A stretch of 64,000 nucleotides of DNA, from NCBI GenBank assembly GCA_037976565.1, contig CP137685.1, forward strand, positions 25,235,695 to 25,299,694, in the 5' to 3' direction. A program made the position numbers and the translations under genes. Positions 21,541 through 30,548 of this stretch are shown here, one piece after another. The stretch is from Mesocentrotus franciscanus (Eukaryota; Echinodermata; Echinoidea; Camarodonta; Strongylocentrotidae). Under the pieces are notes generated by a model, which was not told the origin of the DNA, searched no databases, and saw only the letters and a list, made by a program, of their open reading frames with translations. Positions within the stretch are counted from its first letter, which is position 1. Every line of letters begins with the position of its first letter.

Positions 21541-22009
21541 TAAAAGATCCAATTCACTGTACGTGTACAATGTACATGTATAAAATCAAACGCATTTCAT
21601 ATAATTTTTTGTATATACATTGAATTACCTGATTACAAAATTTTGTTTAACCTTTTTCAGACAGTAAAAAGGTAAAGCGCTGCAAACATTTCTTTTAATT
21701 AATAGTGTATCGACTGATCTCATGCACAAGCTTTATTAGCGCAGGTAATAACGCAATCGAAATGACGCCTTGTGTGAACAGGTTTTAGATGCATGGGGTC
21801 CTGGTTTAATACGTGAGGAGAAAGGACGATGTGACATAGCCATATGTCATGTGAAATATATATTATATAATTTGATAATAAATGGTAAGACATTGTTTTG
21901 CTGTAAAAGCAGGTTTTGTTTGTTCACATCGCCCTGTTTCATTTATGTTAATATAATTTTGAATGCGAAAATGAAAGATTTGTTTTTCGAAGGAACAGAA
22001 ATGCCCTGT

Positions 22010-22080
22010 GTTGGTCTAGCGGTTGACCCTTGTCTACCTGTATATTACGATGCAGGGTTCGAGCCCACCTGAGTGGCATC
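22010..22080 (+). mobile_element. tRNA-like SINE head
   Basis: TTGGTCTAGCGGTT (A-box-like, from 22010) and GGGTTCGAGCCC (B-box-like, 22055-22066) are spaced as in a tRNA. The twin at 36628-36695 has a damaged B-box (GGCTCGAGCCC). No acceptor stem or CCA context supports a functional tRNA gene. Confidence 0.6.
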
Positions 22081-22986
22081 TTTGGAATAGGACATTTCTA
22101 AATGATAGTTTTCCAAATGTGCAAGAGCACAATGTCCAGATAACTTCAGGGAGAGTAGGCCTACTATTTTGCCTAAATATATAAAATATTATGTTTATAA
22201 ATTATAACTAGTGATTGAGGTAGCAATGTTTTGGTCTGCGTTCAATTTGTAGGATTATCCTGCATTTAACAAAAGACCAGTTGACGACATGTCTTTAAAT
22301 GGAAGCGTACTTCTTCCCCAAAATACCCCAAGTGTCGAGTTGTGAACTATTGCATTCATTTTTGCTAGTTTTGAGATTTCAGTAGTCAGTAATGCATGTA
22401 AGATGTGAGTAGAGGGCTATGGCTATTTCGGGTCGCCATGAGCAATCATTCTATTTAAGGTATGCATGATTTTACATAGCTTATATTTATATAAAAGCAG
22501 AAATATGATGTATTTGATATGAGTTATATGTTTTATTGTATTGTTCATAGCTATAGAAACTGAGGCGGATCCAGGAATTTCCGAATGGGCAGGGGGCTGC
22601 ATTTTACCACATGAACAAGATTTCGGGGATCACTGGCACTGTCCCTACAGGATCACCCATTGCCATATGTGAACATTACAATGACGCATTGCTTTACGTA
22701 ATCTAAGTTACGTAATAATTACATGACAACATGGTATTGAAATTGCCCTCGACTTGTCTTTCTTTTCGAAAGTCTTAGCGATCGTGTTAACAAAATGTAA
22801 AAATGGGGGAGTATCTAACTTATTTCAAAGGAGGCTCTGACGTTCGGGGAGGGGCGGATCACCAGAAGTTTCTCATGATTCTTCTCAAGGCGATGGATAG
22901 CCTTGGCGCCCCCTTAATTCGCCTACGATGAACGTTACTGATAGGGTAACATATAGTGTTCACACTCGTTTATTTAATTCGGTTAG
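22081..22986. other. Upstream region of copy 2, mini-exon deleted
   Basis: It aligns with the upstream region of copy 5 (36700-38709) but lacks the part corresponding to 36840-37335. The junction reads 'gaggtagcaa' followed at once by 'tgttttggtctgcgttcaat'. The missing part carries the type II mini-exon and its donor. Confidence 0.65.
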
Positions 22987-24989
22987 ATGCAGGATGAATT
23001 TACCGAGCCGTTTTCTTCAGAAAGGAAAGTGAATGTCACCGTTTGTAGCTGCAGCTTAACAGAGAATGTATCGGGTCTAGTGCAGCATATTGTCCAAAGG
23101 ATGACTGATGTGGTGGAAACTGTGAGATTTGAGTCCCTTCCGTACAACGCCAGTGACATGAACAAGTTTGATCTGAGGGGGATAGATGTTCTGCTTCTCT
23201 GTCACTCCATAGACAACAGACGATTCTCAATAACCGATGTCACAGATGCTCTCTATGATGGCTTCCTACCAAGGGCCAAGGATTATCTGGGTATTTAAAG
23301 TAATCGCTTAACAACAAAATTCCAAATTTTAGTTCTTTGAAGAAGAAAATTATTCAATATTATGAAGACGAGAGATATATTTATTCTCTATCTGGTATGT
23401 ATAACAATTTTTTTAATAAGTGGCAGGCATTTCATCATTTGTTTATATGAAAAAAAGGAGAGAAATGTGAAAGTATTTTGTTTTATTTGAGTTAAAGTAA
23501 GACTTGATTTCATTGAATTGTAACATGTTTTGTTTGATTTAGATTCAATAAAATAGCCTATGGAGGGCTTAAACGTTAAAAAAAAAGGTAATCGTTGTAA
23601 GGTCCTGAGAAGAAAATAAAACGCCTTTTCGACCCTGAGAATTCCATGATCTCTAACAAGCGAAAAATGAAAGAAAGAAAAGAGGTCCTCACATATTTAC
23701 GGATCCTTATTTTAAATTTCTGATAATTTGTTATCTGAAACAACAATATTAAGCAACACAGAAAAGAAAACCAGGGTCGTGTGATGATAAGAAACTCTAG
23801 ATATATGAATAATGCAGATTCTGAATTTTTGAATTAGCATATTGTGAAAGTATTGAATATAAATTGTTTTCAAAATGATAATAATAAAATTCATATACCT
23901 CTAAATAGTAACGTACCATTGGGTGCATTAATATTAAAAAGTACTACTATAAGATTTAACATTACTAGAGTTGTCGTTGTCTAGTGAATACGTCGTCGTA
24001 CTGTGGATCAAATGGTTTGCGGCATCAATGTCCTTTGACAAGACATTAATCTACATTTAGCACTCTCCATCCAGGTGTTAAATGGTTACTGGTTTGAAGG
24101 AATTCATCGAATGCTCTGAGCACGGAAATTGGTAGGCTAGCAGAGTCTTGCTAATATTGGAGCTCTTTGAGAACCTTGCGTGTTGGACATGTGCGCTATG
24201 AAAACATTCAATAATATTATTATCATTATTATTATTATTATTATTTTTATCATTATTATTATCATAACAACACTGGCTCTAAGCGAACTTCCATGATAGA
24301 ACGCTCATGCCTTCAAGGAATTTCCTTCCTGCCGGTAGTCATTTATTAATTATAGCCGTTTGGTCGACAACCAGTTTGTCTAATACCCAATTAGTCCCAG
24401 TATGGTCTACACCCAGTCGGTCTACCAATTCATCATTTACTCCACCTGGGTGGAGAGAGGCAAATTCGTTAAGATTAAATGTCTTGACACAGGACGTTAG
24501 GGCCGTGACAGGGACCCGAACCCCGTACCTTTTGACCCATAGTCAGGAAATAAATTCTCTAGACCACGAAATATCTATCTCTTAAGTATTATAAATTATT
24601 GTAATATTGACTCCTTGTGGTTGGTGAAAGGCCGTCACCGTATACTACAGAAATTCAAAGAGGGGAAACTACAATATACCTTCATTTGATATACAATTTT
24701 CGTTTTAACAGGAAGGAGTAAAGTGGGAGTTATCGCTCATGACTTTCAAGAACGTGACCTTTCACCAGAGACACTTTCATCCAGGATGGCTTCCTTTTGC
24801 CACTCCCAGAATACAACATTCCAATGTGCATCACTTGTTCTGATTGGAGGTCAGCTGGCTGAGGATCCAGTACAACTGACCAAGAAACAGCTTGATGGTC
24901 TTCGACAGTTCTTCTGTGCAGCATCATCTCAGAGTTGGGGAGAAAAAATTCAAGTCAAGTTGTACAGATTCTGCACATGTTGTTGTTGA
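22987..24989 (+). CDS. Array gene copy 2 (type II), exons 2 and 3
   Basis: Exon 2 is 22987-23290: acceptor TTCGGTTAG, opening MQDEFTEPFSSERKVNVTVC, phase 1 out. Its donor G|GTATTT is weaker than the G|GTAAGT of copies 5, 6 and 8. Exon 3 is 24712-24989: acceptor TTTTAACAG, RSKVGVIAHDF, CASLVLIGGQL, tail ending in CTCCC and stop TGA. The frame is open throughout, but the mini-exon was deleted upstream. The Met that opens exon 2 could serve as a start if transcription began nearby. The first half of exon 2 is diverged from copy 1, while 23179-23260 is identical to it. The intron holds two SINEs. Function unknown. Confidence 0.65.
23955..24250 (+). mobile_element. tRNA-derived SINE with TTA tail in copy 2 intron
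   Basis: The tRNA-like head (GTGGATCAAATGGTTTGCGG), the shared body 'acattaatctacatttagca', 'gaattcatcgaatgctctga' and an ATT/TTA repeat tail at 24205-24260 are present. Orthologous copies occupy the same intron place in copy 5 (39405-39670) and, 5'-truncated, in copy 7 (52385-52610). The insertion therefore predates these duplications. Confidence 0.75.
24290..24585 (-). mobile_element. Second SINE, minus strand, in copy 2 intron
   Basis: On the minus strand an A-box-like TGGTCTAGAG and B-box-like GGGTTCGGGTCCC (complement at 24508-24522) are followed by the family body, and then by a minisatellite of ~12-bp GGTCTAC units (+ strand 24355-24425). It is repeated at 39700-39990 (copy 5) and 52620-52915 (copy 7). 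Confidence 0.7.
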
Positions 24990-25534
24990 TTATATTTAGA
25001 CACGGTAAAAATACACTTTCAGTCAAAAAGGCTGTTTTTAAGAATGTCCGCGAATATGGTATTACACAAATGAATTAGACAACAAAATTACCATACACCG
25101 GTAAAAATACGATACAAACATATTTCATGTGGAGTTCTTACATGATAAGCATGGAAAAGTCAATCAACAGGGGCGTAATAATTAATAATTAAATAATGAA
25201 AAAATGAAAAAAGAAAGCGAGAAAAGAGAAAAAGGAAAAGGAAGGAGAGGTAAAGTACAGAAAAGAATACGCTTGGACCATCCCACCCCCTAATCAGCAG
25301 CCTTTTAGTAAGAGTAAGAGCGGAACCTCCCCCTTCCTAGTCGTTCCAGTACACCCATCAACGGAAGGACTCACGCTAAGCCACTGTCAAATCAATGTTT
25401 CTCAAAGAACTACTCGTATCGTATCATTCAGTAGCTTACACAGACCTTGGCCTCTGGAGAGGGAGGGAAAGGGGGTAAAGTATCTGAGCACATGGTCATC
25501 CCTATCGGTAGCATAACATTGATAACAGTTACTG

Positions 25535-25686
25535 CAGGGACATGTTTCATAAAACCTCTTATCAATAGCAAATGCCAAAGGTCTATAAAAACTTTCCTCT
25601 CAGCCAATCAAATGCAAGGATTTCAGTAGCTTATAACAGGTATTGTAACTTTTCATTGATAACAAGTTTGATGAAACGGGGTCCTG
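25535..25686. mobile_element. MITE-like element, copy 2
   Basis: The ends CAGGGACATGTTTCATAAAA and GTTTGATGAAACGGGGTCCTG are imperfect inverted repeats. The inside shares 'gccaatcaaatgcaagga' with the copies at 10988 and 41013. Confidence 0.8.
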
Positions 25687-26689
25687 ATCTCGTGCCCCCA
25701 TCACAATTAAGGTCGCAGAATTTGTATTTTATTTAAAGAATATACTGTTTTTTCTTCATGCGTTTTCGAGAGCAATGTTGTAAATTTTAACATATAAATG
25801 ATATCTTGACTCAGATACCTATAATTTTGATTGCATTTATGTTTTTCATGGTCGCAAATCAGTCAGGGGGTGGTGCTGCATGCCCCTCCTCCCTCCTTCA
25901 AATACGGTAGTAATCATATTGGCAGTCAGATCACGGTATCAAGGAGATGAATTCACATTCAATTTATCACGTAGCTTACAATCAGCCAGAGATTTATTTA
26001 CCAGAAAGGCTGCAAAGTTGTAAAATAAAAATACTATCTATACATCACAAAAAAGTAATTATTAAATGGTACAAGAAAAGACTAATAAAGAAATTTTGTG
26101 TTGCGAAAAGCTTCCTTGTAGTTGTTGTTGGTGTTACAGTATTACCATAAAAGTAGGTCCGATGAAAATTGTACAATTTGATTGTTGCTTACTTTAGTCA
26201 AAGTAGCGCAGTACTTAACTCGTGAGGTGCACCAACAGGGAATTAAAGGCAACGAAATCTTGTTGACATGCTTACTACATATTAGCATGAATTCATGATC
26301 ATACAGCGTAGAACGTAAAGAGCAGAATCATACAATTAAAACCTACAAGCGTGTCCTTGCAAGTACTTCTATTACGACAAGGAGTCGAAACGCAATCTTG
26401 ATTTTAAAAAAAGACATTCAAGTTTATGATAATCCAAATAAAGATATACATTTACGTACACTCGAAATTGCCAAATTTGATAGTCCTAGTCATGGTATTT
26501 TTTGGAGACTGTTATGGTCATACAGGTAGTAATCATTAACATTTAAACAATCATGATAATGTTCATGAAAAGAAAAAGATTTGTCATACTTTGGGACACG
26601 GAGCAACATAAAGAAAACTCCAAACGATATTAACGTTAATATAATTCACTTTGCTGTGGTGTTTAATTTGTATGTGGTATCATATTTCA

Positions 26690-26900
26690 ATTTGATTTCA
26701 ATTTGTATTTATTTCATTTCCAACAGAAAGATAAACAAAGGCATTACATATATTATTACAGAAAGTAAATCTTGATAGGTACAAATACACTGTATGAACA
26801 TAATAACATTATTACAAGAAATTCTTTAATTTCTGAGGAAATGGGGGGATCCACTAAAAAGCAGTGCTTGTAATTTGTGGATCCCCCATTTGTTATCGTC
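26690..26900 (-). mobile_element. LINE-like 3' tail carrying a GGATCC hairpin
   Basis: 'tttcatttccaacagaaaga' and the following ~200 bp recur at 59092-59340. Near the end a hairpin GGGGGATCCAC (26844-26854) / GTGGATCCCCC (26877-26887) encloses 22 nt. At the second location the unit starts with TTCAA repeats, as in minus-strand CR1/L2-type LINE tails. The family assignment is tentative. Confidence 0.5.
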
Positions 26901-27216
26901 TTTTCTATATTCCTTAAATAAAAATGACAATTCAAAGATTGTGGAATAATATATATCTGAAAAATGTAGATGTGACATTATGTTCCTGCTTATCTGTTTG
27001 TGCCGCAATAAAAATGTGGTTTGGAAATATCTTAGTTTGGCTCATCTGACCAGTTTACGAAACACAGACCAAGAGGTCCTGCTCTGCATTTTACGATGTC
27101 AAACATTACAATTTTAAAATCAATAAAGAGATAAATCATTTTTACAAAGATGATCAATGATTATGCTTTGATCGCGAAGGGTATTCGACTTGAAATTGAA
27201 AAGCAATCTACTGTTT

Positions 27217-28440
27217 TCTACTTTTATGGGCATGTAAAATATTATTTTCATAAAGTAATAACCACATTACTTGCTGCATTTAATGAGTAATATTATAATC
27301 ATAGTGCCGTGTAAACATGATACACGACAAAGCAACGACTTATTAGAGTAAAATCTTTACCAGGCATGCCACGTGTGCATGTGCCGTGTAAACATGATAC
27401 ACGACAAAGCAACGACTTATTAGAGTAAAATCTTTACCAGGCATGCCACGTGTGCATGTAGGATTTTCCTAGAAAATGAAATTCTTTAAAGGGCATGCAA
27501 TCCCTATCTTTATTTTCTGAAAGTGCGCTTTCCAAAGGAACGTCTAAAAGTTAAACCGAAGGAATGACAACAAGAAATAACTTTCCATATAACCAGACTT
27601 CACTTTTTCTGAATTTTCTTCAAGGAATTCTTTTAGCTACTATGAAACTACATCTTAGTGAGAGAAATTGGCATAAATGCCATAAAATTATAAAATAATA
27701 TATATAATTCTAAGGAGACAAACATCACAATAATTTGTACCTTCGTAATTAAATTGAAATGGCAGGCAGTAGAGGAAAGAATAAAATATCAGAAATGCAT
27801 CTTGATTTTTAAAATCATCAACGACCTATCACCCCCATATCTAAATCCAATTATTATTTATTATATTCTACTCGTTATGCTCTCAACAGTCCATTATTTT
27901 TTCCAAAATGTAAAACAGGTTTTAAAATGAAAACCTTAGCAGTTTCAGGGGCTAAATTATATAATAAATTACCCTGTAATATTAAAAACTGTAAGTCTAT
28001 GCAAACATCGCAAAGTTTTAAAAAGTATGTTCAAACTTTTCAGTTTCTCTTGTAAACATCTTTTCACGTTAATCTGACCTTTATTAATCACATTTCTTTT
28101 TGTTTTCTCAATTTGATAGTTGTTGAATTGTGTGTTGAATTATTGTTTATGCCATGTATATTTTTAACTTTGTATGAATGTTTTGAATTCATGTTTTGTA
28201 CATGTTTTTATGTGACTGCAGGGCTCTCTGGGAGAGCAGGTCCAGAAAAGAACTTGAAACGAGACTACCCTGTTGAAGTAAAACCATAATAGTAATAATA
28301 ATGATGATGAGGTACAGATGAACGATGCACAACTTGAAGAATTTCAGGAGTTCTTTGGCAACACTTCATCTCCACCAGCATAAGAAGTACTAACAGTCAT
28401 GTTTTACAGAGCCTTCCATCTTGTTACGTCTAACTATTTT
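27217..28440 (+). pseudogene. Array gene copy 3 (type I) remnant with LINE insertion
   Basis: From 'ctactgttttctact' the sequence matches intron 2 of copies 1 and 4 (for example 'cataaagtaataaccacatt' and 'aggaacgtctaaaagttaaa'). It should reach exon 3 at 27750, but a LINE 3' end (27752-28300) replaces the acceptor and first part of exon 3. Only the end of exon 3 remains (28305-28440: QMNDAQLEEFQEFFGNTSSP), with a TAA where copies 1 and 4 have the Gln codon in PPAQEVL. Exon 2 is absent. The intron contains a 77-bp tandem duplication (27304-27380 and 27381-27457). Confidence 0.85.
27752..28300 (+). mobile_element. CR1/RTX-type LINE 3' end
   Basis: Two frames together give the C-terminal end of a CR1-group reverse transcriptase: WQAVEERIKYQKCILIFKII then NDLSPPYLNP (27760-27860), and after a frameshift STRYALNSPLFF, AVSGAKLYNKLPCNIKN and SFKKYVQTF to a TAA at 28053-28055. 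The typical 3' UTR 'gggctctctgggagagcag' and 'gactaccctgttgaagtaaa' follow, then an AATAAT-rich tail. It is 5'-truncated and inserted into copy 3. Confidence 0.85.
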
Positions 28441-29050
28441 AGCTAGATCTAAAACATTACAGGCCGTATTTGCTTGAAAAGAGCATGATGAATAATGATG
28501 ATATTTTCGCATTGACTGCAATATCTCCAGCCTATCACCAATCTTGATGGAGAACAATTACAACAGCTTCTCTTTGTTATAAATCATGCCTGTCAATTCC
28601 ATAATTCAGTATTGTATACAATTCTTCCATACATGTATTTTGTTGCTATACCAACTGCACCGTAGACTTAAATAGCCAGTTTCCTGTCATTATGATTGGC
28701 AAAATCATTCTTTTAAATTCTTTATAACTAAAGGTACCTCAAATTTTAAATTCAAATGGTATGTTTGTAACAGATTTGTGTAATTCTTCTGTTTTCATCA
28801 AGTTGATCTCTAAGCAAAACTACCCTGTAGTCCCACATTCATACTTGGCTGTAGATTCATTCAGAATGTATATCTTGATGGATTGTAGCTCATGCAAATA
28901 TCCTGATTTGACAATTATGATGTTGATGAATAAAATAGCAGCTCAGTCAATATTATAATTCTAATTGCATTGATTGCCATTATTTCTTAGCTTGCATCTC
29001 AGGACAGTTTAAGATCACAGTAAATTTGTATACAATTAGGCTTTATATTT
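28441..29050. other. Short 3' flank of copy 3
   Basis: It begins like the flanks of copies 1 and 4 ('ccgtatttgcttg', 'agagcatgatgaataatgat') and then diverges. No gene is seen. Confidence 0.5.
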
Positions 29051-29885
29051 TATACAGTTTTATTTTCAGATTGTGAACAGGTGTGTGAGAAAGACTAGTA
29101 AACAGTGAAAGTTTAAAACATTGTGAATGTGAGACATTGAAAGACAGAATATTTGGAGTTAAATGTGCGTTTTGTTCATTGAGTATTGATAGAAGGAGAG
29201 GGAGAGATATAGGGTGATAAGTTTTGCCAGTGTAAAGACGAAAGTGAAAGCCAAAGGCGGATAGTAGACACAAGAAATAAGAAGAGATAGATGGAGGGTT
29301 GAAGAGAGACAGGCAGACCTGACAATGAGAGAGATAGAGAGAGAGAGAGAGAAAGAACATAAATAGAGAGAGGGAGATGGAGGGGTGGAGAAAGAGAGAC
29401 AGTCAGATAGACAAGACAATAAGAATGAGAGAAATAGATAGTGTTGCAATGTTGATGTAAGAGAGAGATTGAAAGAGAATTTCACACTTTTTCAACACAC
29501 TTATGAATTATTCATATTTGCATAGAGGTTAAATGAAGCTATGAACATTTTAACTTGGTATAAAGCATGCAAGCAAGAAAATGATAACAGTTTCCAGAAT
29601 GAATGTGATTAATTTTGAGATACAAAGGTCATGTGTAATAAGGAGATACAAACAACACGAACGAATGTGGATATTCAAGAGATACAAGCAAGAAATATAT
29701 ACTCCCCCTCTTTCTGTCTCTCTCTATCTCTCTCTCTCTTCTTTTTCTCTCTCTCCCTCTCTCTCTCTTCTATTTCACTTTCCTTCCCTTTCTTCCTTCT
29801 TAACCATTCATTGTCTCTTTGCATTTTTTCTCTCTTTTCTCCCTTTCCCTTTTTCTTTGGGGGGGGGGGGGGGAGGATTTCGAAT
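29050..29885. repeat. Block 2 copy of the GA/CT low-complexity segment
   Basis: It aligns with 421-1020: GA-rich to about 29470, spacer 'cacacttatgaattattcat', then CT-rich 29700-29850 and a G run of 15 at 29858. It marks the start of the duplicated block containing copy 4. Confidence 0.8.
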
Positions 29886-29889
29886 CCAC

Positions 29890-30161
29890 CACCCCGGCAA
29901 TTCACCTGTACAATTAAAGCCTTCCCGGGAATTCCCACGCTATATTTGCTGGCACTATGATCGTGCTTTCAATGCGTATCGTATGTTCATGTTCTATCGT
30001 GTTGTATTCCGCGACTCCACTCAACATGATAGCATACATTCAACCACACATTCAACAGTGCTAGCACAAATACACAGTGTAACATTCTCAACAACGTATA
30101 CATCGTCGAGAACAGCGCGAACATAAATGGCATGATGGTCGACATTTACAGATCTAGAAAG
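29890..30161 (+). promoter_or_regulatory. 5' segment and probable promoter region of copy 4
   Basis: Third copy of the segment at 1040 and 15440, ending in the copy 4 mini-exon. No clear TATA box stands at a fixed distance; conservation in three blocks ('aattcccacgctatat', 'gcatacattcaaccacac', 'cgagaacagcgcgaac') is the only argument for regulatory content or 5' UTR. Confidence 0.4.
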
Positions 30162-30491
30162 GTAAAAATAATGCGTGTTTGTTTTTCACCAAAACATTTG
30201 GTTAGTAGGCCTATGTACGTGTTGTTAATTTTGTTATTTTGTTAATCCTGTAGTATTTTCTTGATAGAAAACCACTGTTGATAATCAATGTCGTAACTAT
30301 AAAGATGTTGATTGGGATTGCATTACACTGATAATAGTAAATGAATGCTACCAAACAATGGACCTATTGTCCATGGCCAAACACTGCACGAATTTGAGAG
30401 AGAAAAAAATCATGTTTGTATGTTTTGCAGGCTAACAAAAAAAAAACGTATAGACCTACTGTATAATGTATATACATGTATATGTAATGTG

Positions 30492-30548
<57 letters not shown>

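Larger units (their letters stand above)
24990..27216. other. 3' flank of copy 2, duplicated after copies 5 and 7
   Basis: It aligns with 40420-42500 and in part with 53352-53940 ('gacacggtaaaaa', 'catatttcatgtggagttct', 'gtaagagcgg.acctcccc'). It contains a MITE (25535-25686) and the LINE tail with hairpin (26690-26900). No exon is seen. Confidence 0.75.
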
